64,000 nt of DNA, from positions 248,001 through 312,000 of the forward strand of contig MCGT01000014.1 of NCBI GenBank assembly GCA_002104935.1. The letters run 5' to 3'. The translations under genes were made by a program, and so were the position numbers. Source of the DNA: Hesseltinella vesiculosa. Taxonomy: Eukaryota; Mucoromycota; Mucoromycetes; Mucorales; Cunninghamellaceae. A model generated the notes under the pieces. It had not been told where the DNA came from and ran no database searches. It saw only the letters and a list, made by a program, of their open reading frames with translations. This document shows, one piece after another, positions 12,150 to 22,927 of the stretch (the first letter of the stretch is position 1; each line of letters opens with the position of its first letter).

Positions 12150-13260
12150 CATCCGCTGGTGTGGGGGACGACGCTATATCGGGTGCAAGCTGGAGAAATG
12201 CAGTGCAATCAAAAGCGACGGCTCCCGCTGCACGTACAAGGCTCGCTATGACGGCAGATGCGGACATCAGAGCATGGATCCAATCGATCAATTACGCAAT
12301 GAAATACGCCTGTTCCGCGAGAGACAGGAAGAGATACAACAGCGTCTGATTGCACTTGAGAACACATTAACATTATTCACCGCCATCATGAACACATTAA
12401 GAAGCAGACCATTCATCAACAGATACCTTCAATAACATGAGGGTATCTTAAATTTCGCAATGGACGATGGCTGGGTACCATCAAACCTGTATGTACGACG
12501 ACAATGGATACATGTTGGAGGTGAGCCGCGTAGATTTCTGGATATTCCAGCCTGAGGGATTCTCCTGTTTGCTACGGTGACAAAACTATATGAAGCTTTG
12601 CTGGGAGCTGGCAGATCTGGATACACCCAAGGACGAGGATGCGGTTGGCAAGTAAGTGCTGCTGACAAGCAAAGACGGCCAGACCATCGAGTTCTACTCG
12701 CATGCTGTGAACTTCCAAGCCAACTCACCGCTCTCACATAGCTTGTGCAACTACAGAGCCCCTGCCTGTAACACAATGTTTATCTGTCAGGTCAAGCTTT
12801 TCAACAGCTGAATGGATTTGCGAAGATCAAAGGATTGCCGTGCGTTTGGGAGCCCAAAGGATGTAGTTGCACATCTGCAACTTCGCTTTTAGTACTGTGT
12901 GATCCAAAAAAAGCGCGATATTACTCTCTTTTTTCAATAAACGGCATGGTAATCAGTGCTTTTACTGTAAAGCGAGGGAACTCCTTTTTTTTCAGGTCCT
13001 GAAGCCAGGAAACCCGAGGCTGCTCAGAAGTTGGTGCGCGGTGATTGAACAGGCCAGCTAAAAAAAAAACTCCCTTTTTGAGAAAAACGTCGGAGTGGTT
13101 GGACGGCGCTGACATGCAATTGGCCATGGTTGTGGATACCATGCGGCAGGTCGCCATCACAAGTCAAAAATCTATACACTGACAAGGCTTTACGTTGGAT
13201 CATGGTCAACTCTGCTCCCGCACTCACCTGTGCAAAAAGTCAGCCTTGAAGTGCGCGAGT
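12150..13260 (+). pseudogene. Broken coding remnant, family unknown
   Basis: Plus-strand coding-like pieces in different frames: 12274-12435 (54 codons including stop, helical start MDPIDQLRNEIRLF); about 12590-12810 (contains CWELADLDTPKDEDAVGK, a stop, then GQTIEFYSHAVNFQANS); and about 13085-13175 (contains EWLDGADMQLAMVVDTMRQ). They are separated by stops and frameshifts without consistent splice sites. The order and strand fit one gene that has decayed. I do not recognise the protein. Confidence 0.35.
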
Positions 13261-13376
13261 TGTCATTCTTCAAATTTCGAAAAAAAAAATATTGGCTGTG
13301 AATAGATGAAATATACTTTATTTGATGGATGGATTTTGAGTGTAAAATGATAATGGGGAGGATGCGAGGAAAAGAT

Positions 13377-16300
13377 CTAGATCTTGGTTTCGACATATTC
13401 GCTCCATCGCTTGACTTCGCTAGGCAGTTGGCCTGGCTTCAAGTTGGCCAATTCAGCAGACTTCTTCACGTAGCTGTCAGCAAAGAGGCGAGCCACCTTG
13501 GAGTCATTCAACAAAGGAATACCAAAGTCGACGGCGGCACGGCGGCAGATGTAGCCTTCATCGTATTGATCGGGAGCACGCAACTTGGCTAGATGCATGA
13601 CAAAGTCGATGCCGTTGTCCTTGAACAGAGAATTGAGCTCGCGCTTGTTGTCGGCGTTTTCGGCTACAGGCAGCACCTTGGAAGGAAGGCCGGCGCTGGC
13701 CAAAAAGTCCTGGTCGCGCTTGGTAGGCACAAATAAGGGGTGGCCCTTTTGTTCGTGGAACACCTTGGCCACGTGCAAGAAGTCATCTTGGTCGGTCACA
13801 TCGTCGCCACCAAGCAAAATGCCGGCGCCGGGGGTGGGGATACGGAAGTTTTGGGTGGATTGGATGGCAGACCAGTAGGCTTCATGCTTGTCGGTACCGA
13901 AACAGGCGACTTCACCAGTGGAGGCCATTTCAACGCCCAAGAAAGGATCGGCGCCTTGTAGACGAGTCCAGGAGAACTGGGGCACCTTGATGGCTTGGTA
14001 GCTGTATTCCTTCTTCATCAGATCAACAGGCTCGGGCACGCCCTTGCCGGCCAACGCACGGGTGGCAACGTCGATAAAGTTGACGCCAAGCACCTTGGAC
14101 ACGAAGGGGAAGGAGCGGGAAGCACGCAAATTACATTCAATCACCTTCAGCGCAGGCTCTTGACCATCCAAAGCACCGTCTTGCTTGATGACTTGCATAT
14201 TGAATGGACCAGTGATTTCAAAGGCCTTGGCCACACGATCAGCAATGTCCTTGAGACGGTCCATGACGTTGGGGCTGAGATCACGGGGGGGCAAAATCAG
14301 GGTGGCGTCGCCAGAGTGCACACCGGCATTTTCGACATGTTCAGACACAGCGTGGACGAGGACTTGGCCATTGTGAGCGACGGCGTCGACATCGATTTCT
14401 TGGGCACCTTGGATGAATTTGGTAATGACGACGGGGTGGAGAGGGGACACGTTGGCAGCTTCCGTCAAGTTCTTCTTCAAGGCGTCGGGTGTGTATGCGA
14501 CGTTCATGGCAGCACCAGACAGCACGTATGAGGGACGGACGAGAACAGGGTAGCCGACGTTGTCAGCAAACTGGAAGGCGTCATCGACGCTGGTCAGTTC
14601 CTTCCAGGCAGGCTGGTCCACTTGGATCTTGTCGAGCATCTTGGAGAATTGGAAGCGGTCTTCGGCGGCATCGATCATCTTGGGCGAGGTACCGAGCACA
14701 TTGATGTTGTTGTCGTAGAGCTTGAGAGCGATATTTTGAGGCAGTTGGCCACCCACGCTGACAACCACGCCCTTGGCACTTTCTTTTTCGGCGATATCCA
14801 TCACACGTTCAAAGCTAAGTTCTTCAAAGTAGAGACGGTCACATTCGTCAAAATCGGTGGACACGGTTTCGGGGTTGTAGTTGACCATGACGGTTTTTTC
14901 GCCGAGTTGACGGAGGCCACGGATACAGGACACGCCACACCAGTCAAACTCAACGGAGGAGCCAATGCGGTAGACGCCTGAGCCAAGCACCATGGTGCCC
15001 TTGTCGTCAAAGGTGACGTCATCCGAGTGGGCATTGTAGGTGGTGTAGAGGTAGTTGGTGTGCGCGGGGAATTCAGCAGCAAGGGTGTCGATACGCTTGA
15101 CAAAGGGTGTGATGTTGTGCTTCTTACGGTATTCACGCACAGCCAGCTCTTCGGCACCGAGCAATGAGGCCACCTTGGCATCAGAGAAACCAGTCTTCTT
15201 GGCGGCATGGATCAGATCGATGGGCACGTCCGTCACAGCAGCAGCACCCTTGTTGGCAGCAAGGGCATGGTGGACATTGGCGATGTTCTGGAGCTTGTGC
15301 AGGAACCATTTGTCAATCTTGGTCAGGTCATGCAAATGGTCGACGGAATACTTTTCACGGACAGCCTTGTCTTCCGACAACATGACTTGGCCAATGGCAA
15401 ACAGGCGGCGGTCAGTAGGGTCGGTCAGCACATCGTCGACGTCGTCAAAGGCGGTAGACAGAGATTGGAAGCCTTGCCAACCGGGATCCACTTGACGGAT
15501 AGCCTTTTGCAAGCTTTCTTCAAATGTGCGACCAATCGCCATGACTTCGCCCACCGATTTCATGGAGGAGCCAATGTGGCGATCGACATATTGGAACTTG
15601 CTCAGATCCCAGCGGGGAATCTTGGTGACAATATAATCCAGGGAAGGTTCGAAGCAAGCCGTGGTGGTCTTGGTCACAGCGTTTTGGAGGCTGGGCAAGG
15701 TGTGGCCCAGACCAATTTTGGCAGCAATGAAGGCCAAAGGATAGCCGGTAGCCTTGGAAGCAAGAGCACTATTTAGAAAAGGGAGAAACAGGGAGGTGAG
15801 CGCTTCGATTTTTTTTTCACTTGGTTTTTTTTTTTTTTTTTTACCTGGAGCGAGACAAACGAGCATTGACTTCGATGACCTTGTATTCCAAGCTTTCGGG
15901 ATTGAGAGCATATTGCACATTACATTCACCCACAACACCCAAGTGACGGATGATCTTGATGGCAGCGGTACGGAGCATGTGGTATTCTTCATCCGACAAG
16001 GTCTGCGAAGGAGCAACGACGATGGATTCACCAGTGTGGATACCGAGGGGGTCAAAGTTTTCCATGTTACAGACAGTGATACAGTTGTTGGCGGCATCAC
16101 GGACAACTTCGTATTCGACTTCTTTCCATCCCTTCATGGACTTTTCAACGAGCAGTTGAGGTGTCAAAGACAAGGACTTGGTGGCGAGCGAGCGCAACTC
16201 CGCTTCATTTGCAGCAAAGCCAGAGCCAAGACCACCGAGAGAGAAGGCCGAGCGGACAATCACAGGGTAGCCAATGTCACTAGCAGCCTTGAGGGCTTCA

Positions 16301-17085
16301 TCGACGGTGTCGACGGCAGTGGATTGAGCGACGGGGATGTTGATTTCGTTCAGAGCTTTGACAAAGAGATCACGGTCTTCGGAGGTGACCAAGGTTTGGA
16401 TGGGAGTACCAAGAACTTTGATGCCGAGACGGTCGAGCACGCCCATGCGATCCAACTGGATACCGCAGTTCAGAGCGGTTTGACCACCAAACGTGAGCAA
16501 GATACCATCGGGACGTTCACGTTCCAGGATGTAGGTGAGGTATTCAGGCGTCACAGGCAAAAAGTAAACTTGGTCAGCCAGCATATGAGACGTTTGGATG
16601 GTGGCAATATTGGGGTTGACAAGCACTGTTTGCACGTTGGATTCACGCAAAGCTTTAATGGCTTGCGAGCCTGTCCATGGGAAAAAATAAAGTGAGCCAT
16701 GACTGTTCATCCTGTATTAACACAGATACTTACCAGAGTAATCAAATTCACCGGCTTGGCCAATGCTAAGACCACCAGACCCAACGACAAGCACCTTTTT
16801 GACATCCACCAAAGGAATATCACCAAGGATTTCTTCAGACACTTTCACAGCAGCACCATCACGGACAGAAGGCTGCTGAAGGTTGATCATGGAAGACGAA
16901 AAGAGACGGACCGAAGTACCAAGAGAGGGAAGAGTGGGAGGAGTGGACTTCAAATGGCGCATAAACGAGCCTTGAACAGAGCGGGTACGAATAGATGCTT
17001 GGGAGCGGGCAGAAGACGAGAAGGCAGCACGGGAGGAGAGGGAGGGAGTGAGATGACGGGCTTGGGAAGTAAGACGGCTATACAT
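13377..17085 (-). CDS. Carbamoyl-phosphate synthase, arginine-specific, large subunit, mitochondrial
   Basis: Exons 17085-16734, 16670-15845 and 15768-13377 give 1189 aa. The first ~70 residues are rich in Ser/Arg/Ala without acidic residues, a typical mitochondrial presequence. The synthetase core follows: [20 protein letters not shown], two ATP-grasp halves (carboxyphosphate and carbamate sites), the oligomerisation linker and a C-terminal MGS-like domain. There is no glutaminase or aspartate transcarbamylase domain, so it is the CPA2/arg-3 type rather than the pyrimidine CAD enzyme. It makes carbamoyl phosphate for ornithine transcarbamylase using ammonia from a separate small subunit, not present in this window. 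Start: the ATG at 17085 follows AAA; an upstream in-frame GTG is not a credible start. Two TGACTCA sites lie 330-360 bp upstream. Confidence 0.95.
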
Positions 17086-17998
17086 TTTAAGGTAAAGAGT
17101 AGAGTGATAAAGCGAAAGAGAACGAATAGAGGGAAGAACAAGCTGTTTCACTTGATAAGGATGTTGTCAATGTAGGTTTTGTCGAAAGCAAGAAGGCCAG
17201 AGGTAATCAAATAAAATCCACAATTCATCAATAAGCAGTGGGGAAAAAAAAGGAAGAGTCTTTTTAAAGTGTTGTCAGCAGTTCTTTTCAAGAGCAATAA
17301 CACAATGACTGGTCTTGAAAGAGAGATTGATTCAAAGAGAACAAAAAAAACTCGAGTGAAGAAGAAGAAGAAGAAAAAAAAAATTCACGGCGATCGAGCT
17401 TTTTTTGACAGGCGTGATGACTCACACATGGCTGATGACTCACAATTTGAGAAGAAAAAAACAGCGCAACCAATCAAATAGCCAGCTGCATATGCGCTAC
17501 TAAGCGCACTAACATGATCCGCTTGCAGAAAGAATTTGTCGCATCTTTCTGTAAAGCATGTTATTTTTACCACCTTGGATTTATAGACCAAGCATGGTAA
17601 GGCATAGGGAGAGGCATGCGTGAAATAGACAGAATGATATGGATAGTCGCAACTTCTCCAATCTGGAGCATTTTTGTTTAACTGAGGATGACTCTGGGGC
17701 CTGAATTTTTTTTTTTTTCGTGGTTTGGTTTGCCAGGCAGTGTTAAGTTTTTATTTAAGAAGCACAGTAAAATGAGCAATAGAGATAGACAAAGAGTGCT
17801 ACCTTTATCATTGATGGTACGCTACTTCATTTTATATTTCAAAAAGAAAGGTACGTAGTAAAAAAAGGGCTAAGGATGTGATTGGCGGTCATGCTCACTG
17901 GCATTGGCATTGGTTTGATCTTCCGCAACACGCGATTCTTTTTGTTTGTTTGTTTATCTAGGCTCTTCTATCTTTTTCTCATTTTCTATCTTTCCCTG
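17086..17998. other. Divergent intergenic region, CPS and Fanzor
   Basis: This holds the promoters of the carbamoyl-phosphate synthase gene (leftward) and the Fanzor gene (rightward). Apart from the two TGACTCA repeats I see poly-A/T runs and no further gene. An open segment at 17891-17998 runs in frame into the Fanzor start, but encodes a hydrophobic low-complexity stretch and contains a good acceptor (CTAG at ~17961), so it is probably leader. Confidence 0.5.
17415..17443. promoter_or_regulatory. Two direct TGATGACTCAC repeats, candidate Gcn4/CpcA sites
   Basis: TGATGACTCAC occurs at 17415-17425 and again at 17433-17443, identical over 11 bases and spaced 18 bp (start to start). The core TGACTCA is the general amino acid control element bound by Gcn4/Cpc1-type bZIP factors in fungi. 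The pair lies 330-360 bp upstream of the arginine-pathway carbamoyl-phosphate synthase start, a gene expected to be under that control. The Fanzor gene starts ~560 bp away on the other side. Confidence 0.6.
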
Positions 17999-20900
17999 AT
18001 GCAATCGCTTCTTCAATCCGTCTACGTAACTCTGTGCCACATCCCTGAAGAAGATTTCCGCCGGGCGTTGCCTGATCAGCTGGGCCAAGCTTGGATGACC
18101 ACCGAACAATTCTACACTGTTTGGTCACAAGCAAAAGTCTATCGTCAAAGTAAGTCATCCATCACTTCCATCATGTCTTTTTCTTTACCCATCTTCGTAG
18201 GACGGGAAACTAGGCCCACGCCACAACGACGTGCCCAACAACAGGAACAAAACGATCGCGCCGAGGGGAGACGGCTGCGCCAAGAAGATGAGCGAAATCC
18301 TGATGCTGTGGGACCGTGTGCCACATGCGGCCAAATGGGACACTGTTCGTCTGCCAGCCGCCTCTGTCCTTTCCATCGCACGAACAAGAAGGATTATATC
18401 AACGAGATGATGCCAGGTGGTCAGCGCTACACTATAAAAAAAAGCTTTGAAGATGCCGTCCGGCAACCGTTCAAGCTCGCTTTGAAGCGCAACATAGAAT
18501 CGACCAGCGCCTGCAACAAGAACATCCTTTTCCGCCTCCAATTGTTTATCAACCATTTCGCTCTCACTCACCCGTCTGACTTTAAAAGCATCATGATCAG
18601 CCAGAACGGTCTCCTGTCCATCTCGCAGCTCATCTATCCCCGCAACCCGCGGCGACCGGGGATCACCAACGCTCACATCCTGCGAAGCCTTCCTCCCACC
18701 TTTCTGCCTCACTGGAACCAGTTTGTCCGCGACCACCCAAACATCGTGTACAACCCCAACGACCACCACGGCATGGATCCGCTCGACAATGCAGCCCTAC
18801 TCATTCCTGCTGATGACCGCAGCCTTCACTTCCATCACCCGCATAAATTCTATGGAGGTACTTTTGGGCCATGTTTGTCAACGCTTGCCTCCGCTTACTC
18901 CAATTGCTTGGTGATCGACTTTGAGAAAAAGGTCAAGAAGTTTATTCGATTCTCCTTTGCCATCACGGATGTCCAAGTAAGTTTTTTAAAAGGGCGGTAC
19001 CAAAAAAGGGAATGTGTTCTGACTTTTTTTTGTCTCTTTCAGATCCCTCATATTGACCAGCAGGTGGATGACATCTACACAAACTTCGCAGAAAGACCCT
19101 CCCACCCTCAATCAGGGGTCACATATGGATCGACCACAAACAGTGTCCCTGGTGTGTCTGCCGAAGAAGCGGCGATTGCCGATGTGAAGGCGAAAACACT
19201 GGCCTTGAAACCCCACTACGTTGGTAAATTGACATCAACAACTCTGTCCCGAAATCCTAGCAGTGCCTTGCTTGTCTACACCAACATCAACAAGCAATAC
19301 GAGCAGTACAAGTCCCAGCCCAATGCTAACCCCAAAAAATGCCCAAAGCTTACCATCCTTCCTGAGCCCCACTTTGGACGCCGATTCATCCCCATCCTAC
19401 CCGACACGATCAAATACCTAGCCGAATGCGATGCTCCTGGTCACGCTGTGGCTACCGCTGGTGGTGAAGCAAGCAACAATGATATGGCTGGTGAACCCGA
19501 CGCCGCATTCATCCGTGCCTTGCCCATGTTTTTCAAGGTGTTCCACATGGAGAAGTTCAACTTTGGCGGCCCTGGGTACGGGAGGTAAGTTTTGCAGACA
19601 CCAAAAAAAAAAAAAAAAAAGAACAACTTCCAACTTTTTTCTTCTTCTTCTCACCTAGTGTCCAGGACATGCTTGAGGGTATACTATACAACCGTCCACT
19701 GTTTGCTTGCCACATTTGGTGTGATGGCGTTTCGTGCTGCTTTGAATTTATTCGTTTGCCAACCACGCATCGCCCAACGATGAAGCTGCCCTGCCTGGAC
19801 CACTGGGATACTGAACTGGTCAATCGCTTCAACATGGTCGCCGTCGATCCAGGCCGCCGTGCCATCGTCACCGGAAGCTATGGCACACCTTATCCACTTT
19901 CTATGCTCCCTGAAACCCGGGATGACGAAGACTCTGCAGGTGAAGGTGAACCCGATAACGATAATGACGAAGAACAAATGGCTATCGACACCCCATGTCC
20001 TATTCGTACTGCTCAGCCTGCACATCAACATCAGGACTTTGACAACGCCACTGGTAGCACTGATATGGAACAAGGAAATCTCTCTATGCCTATGATTGAC
20101 GATGCCGATCCTACCACCCCGATCCCCCAGTCTCACCATCTGCCTTACCGAGTCATCAAAGTTTCTGCAAAGGAATACCGCTCGCAATGTGGAACGCAGC
20201 GACGAATTCAACAATTGGAACGACGCAAGGTTTCCACGACATACTCTTTCCGAGGTCAGCAATTACCGTTCCATCAGCTGGAGGCTGCCATCCCTTCCCA
20301 CCGAAGCACCAGCGCCTCCGAATATGCCATCCGAATCCAATACCTGCTCGATCGTCTCCCGCTCTTCTTCGACTTTTACGGCCTTCAGCATTCCATCGAC
20401 CGCTTCAATGCTTACAGAGGGCGCCAGCGGGGTGTTGCATACGTTGCCAGTGTTCTTGCTGGACTGTCCAAGAAGTATGTCAAGTCCCAGCGCAATGTGC
20501 GTGGCCACCGCAAACGTACCCACCGCAATCGGCGCAAGCGTCAGAAGAAAGCTCGGAAGAAAAAGGCCTTCAAGATCAGCAAGGCCAAGAAGGCGATGGT
20601 GGAACACCTTGCCGCGCTGGATGTTTCTATCGTGAAGACCGAAAATCTGTTAAAATGCTCTGCTGGCTCGATGCTACCTGGGACGATGGATCTATGGGAA
20701 GCAACATTACATACCATGCGCACCCAACGCGACCTCGACCGTGACCACCGCATTGATCTGATCAATGAAATGGAAGAAAAGAGGCAAGTTGTCGTAGTAT
20801 TCAGGAGGTCCAGGTGGGCTTATTTTTCCATTGTAGACCTGCACCGCAAATGAAGCCAAACACACGCATTCGTCACGGTGTGACAAAGTTTCCCAGCGAA

Positions 20901-21347
20901 AGAGTTCCATTAATACTCTTTGGTGATGGCCTCAAGGGCCGGAAGGTCGCCGCCCCGCTCAAAAAGCAACTTCCTGGCTCGTCTTCCCTGGTGTTTGACC
21001 AATTGGAAAACCGACAACGACAGGGCAAGCTTGCTGTTATCTCACTGAATGAGTTCAAAACAAGCAAGGTGGGTAAAAAAAAAAAAAAACATGTCAGCAA
21101 CGAGGTGGCTCATTCTTTTTCTTCAATGCAGCTCTGCTCTATCTGCCATGGCCCAACCAAAAACCCAGTCGTGAATGGTGGCAAGATTTATGGACTTGTG
21201 CGCTGCAGCTCCTGTGCGGTCATCTTTGACCGGGATGTCATGGCGGCCTGTAATATGGTGTCCATTGGTCAACACTTTTTCCAACACAAGCAACGCCCCC
21301 TGGCCTTTTGCCCACGCCGACGCCCTCCAACCTCTCCTACCGCTTAG
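17999..21347 (+). CDS. Fanzor: eukaryotic TnpB-like RNA-guided DNA endonuclease
   Basis: Exons 17999-18149, 18201-18976, 19043-19584, 19659-20783, 20837-21068 and 21132-21347 give 1013 aa with every junction in frame; intron 4 is GC-AG with donor AG|GCAAGT. Features in order: zinc knuckle C90-C93-H98-C106; TnpB-type N-terminal segment ending YSNCLVIDFEKKVKKFI; WCDGVS strand (~511); RuvC-I VAVDPGRR (D553); an acidic insert (~577-600); a Lys/Arg-rich stretch (~764-801), a likely nuclear signal; RuvC-II LILFGDGLKG (~895), where TnpB has Glu but Fanzors do not; alternate Glu E937 in LNEFKTSK; zinc ribbon C944/C947/C967/C970; RuvC-III DRDVMAACN (D977). The family cuts DNA guided by an omegaRNA encoded near the 3' end. 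Nothing is truncated. I saw no transposase partner or clear terminal repeats, so mobile versus domesticated is open. The start could lie further upstream. Confidence 0.88.
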
Positions 21348-21370
21348 TTTTCATATTTATTCACCAAAGC

Positions 21371-21477
21371 AACCCTGCAAAAGGGGTTACCGTCTGCTCT
21401 GGCAAGAACGTGTTTAATGCTTTTATCCGGTATCTGGTGCTTTTAGCCAACACTTAACACACGTTCTGATTGGTAAC
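21371..21477 (+). ncRNA. Structured 3' flank of Fanzor, candidate omegaRNA scaffold
   Basis: Starting 24 bases after the Fanzor stop codon, AGAACGTGTTTAA (21405-21417) pairs with TTAACACACGTTCT (21454-21467), one bulge, around a ~36-base loop. Outside it GTTACC (21386-21391) pairs with GGTAAC (21472-21477). A small alternative hairpin (AACCC/GGGTT, 21371-21388) overlaps the outer stem. In known Fanzor and TnpB loci the guide RNA scaffold comes from the region overlapping or following the 3' end of the nuclease gene. The pairing is seen; the omegaRNA role is inference. It could be an ordinary 3' UTR structure. Confidence 0.3.
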
Positions 21478-22382
21478 GGAGTTTTCTTTTTTTCCATAGT
21501 GGACTCACACATGCACCTCGACTCGAAGCAGGTTTTTTTTTTTTTTTTGACTTACCAAAGACTTGATCGGATAGCCACCTTGCCCGCCGCCCATCCCTCA
21601 CCAAAAAGCTCCGAATTCCAGCTCCGAATTCCACTGATTGGTGCATCGCACCAAGCTATCTTTTCATCGATCCAAACACCCACTATCATTTTTGCGCCTT
21701 TCCAATCCCAACGCAAATTGAAAAATCCATTGCTTGTTCCTTTGTCAAAAAAAAAAGTGACTTCAAAAAAATATGTCTTCACGGACACACCGGCATTTTC
21801 TGCAAGCTCACTGCCAAGTAGAAAAAACCTTACGTAAAAAAGTCTTTTCATTGTTTTTTTTGAGAATGGGAATGACACGGAAAAACGTTTTGTAGCATTT
21901 TGTTGGACACCATTGGCTTAGACTCTTGGGCCATTGTTCGGCGGCGAGGGCGGGGACCTGAGAGGAAAAAGGTACGTTTCCAAAGTGTAAAGCTGGCAAG
22001 GAGTGGCCATGGTGGCATCCGTACTTTTTCACTAGGGTGAGTGAGTTTCCAGGAAGCCGCCTTGATGACCTTTCAATTTTACACAGGTGGCCCATTGGCT
22101 CTGATTTACTACCAGCGTTTTACCGCCGCCACAGCTTTTTCCCTCAGTAGTCACCAGCCTTTTTACCGTGATTTTGATTATTTTTTGGATGGTTGAATAC
22201 TCGAAAAAAAAACAATCCATTCAAGCCGCCCAGAGAAAAGAGAGGCATTTGCAAATGTAGACAAATGGTCTAGCCAGGCAAGCTTTCCATATTCATAAAC
22301 GTAGGGCTTTGCAAAAGGGAGGAGGGATGGGTAATCGCGAAAGCAAGCCTATGCTAAACTAAAACTAAAAAATACAATAAAG
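21478..22382. other. Fanzor 3' flank, no gene seen
   Basis: No supported CDS. It holds a perfect 13-bp tandem repeat (AGCTCCGAATTCC, 21607-21632) followed by a 7-bp-stem hairpin (TTGGTGC/GCACCAA, 21638-21654), and a T-run at 21532-21549. The right boundary of any Fanzor-bearing element could lie here, but I could not identify target-site duplications. Confidence 0.4.
21607..21632 (+). repeat. Perfect 13-bp tandem duplication
   Basis: AGCTCCGAATTCC occurs twice back to back at 21607-21619 and 21620-21632. A 17-base hairpin, TTGGTGC-ATC-GCACCAA, follows at 21638-21654. Confidence 0.7.
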
Positions 22383-22613
22383 CAAGCGTATGCAGTTTGT
22401 GAGACCCGATGCTTCCTGACGAAAAGAACCTTGGCTTAGGCGGTAGAAATGCTGACCGTTTGTCTGCTATTTCAATTCCATTGCAACTAACAGGACGCAC
22501 GGATGTTCGTTTGTGATGGTAAATCATAGGACAGACAATGGTCAGCATTTCTACCGCCCAAGTCAATGTTTTTTCGTCAGGAAGGATGGGGCCTTCCAAC
22601 TGCATAAACTTGG
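22383..22613. repeat. Long imperfect hairpin (~230 bp inverted repeat)
   Basis: The left arm (22383-~22468) and right arm (~22529-22613) are inverted copies. For example CTTCCTGACGAAAA and GGCGGTAGAAATGCTGACC on the left match the reverse complement of the right arm, and TATGCAGTT occurs near both outer ends. The central ~60 bases also pair weakly. It lies 310 bp upstream of the HAD-family gene. It may be a non-autonomous foldback element or a hairpin small-RNA precursor; the sequence does not decide. Confidence 0.7.
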
Positions 22614-22927
22614 TTCCGTGAGCTGGCTAAAAAAAAAACACTCTACAAAGCACCTCCCATATTTGCTAAATTGCAGTCCCACTTTGGACGACACAAACAT
22701 CAGATATACCTTGAGCGCACATGCTGAAGAAAGTGGTCCCTCGACGCTTCGCGGTTACGGCAAATCGTCCACTTCCGGCAAGGGCCCAGTGGTCGAAAAT
22801 CGAAAGAAAAAACTCCAGCCTCGGATTAAAAGTCCGAGTGTCTGGGCACCCTTGCCTTATCTTGCGGGGGGGGGGAGACTCCTTTGTGCCCCCTTTTTTT
22901 TTTATTCTGCTGGACACTTCGAGTTTA

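Noticed and set aside
15754..16695. 313-codon plus-strand open frame
   Set aside because: Antisense of the carbamoyl-phosphate synthase exons and crosses its intron.
17085..17151. Upstream start at 17151 for carbamoyl-phosphate synthase
   Set aside because: That codon is GTG; the ATG at 17085 has good context and already begins a full presequence.
17772..17850. Extra upstream Fanzor exon ending at a GTACGT donor
   Set aside because: The phase does not match the only good downstream acceptor, so I kept the ATG at 17999.
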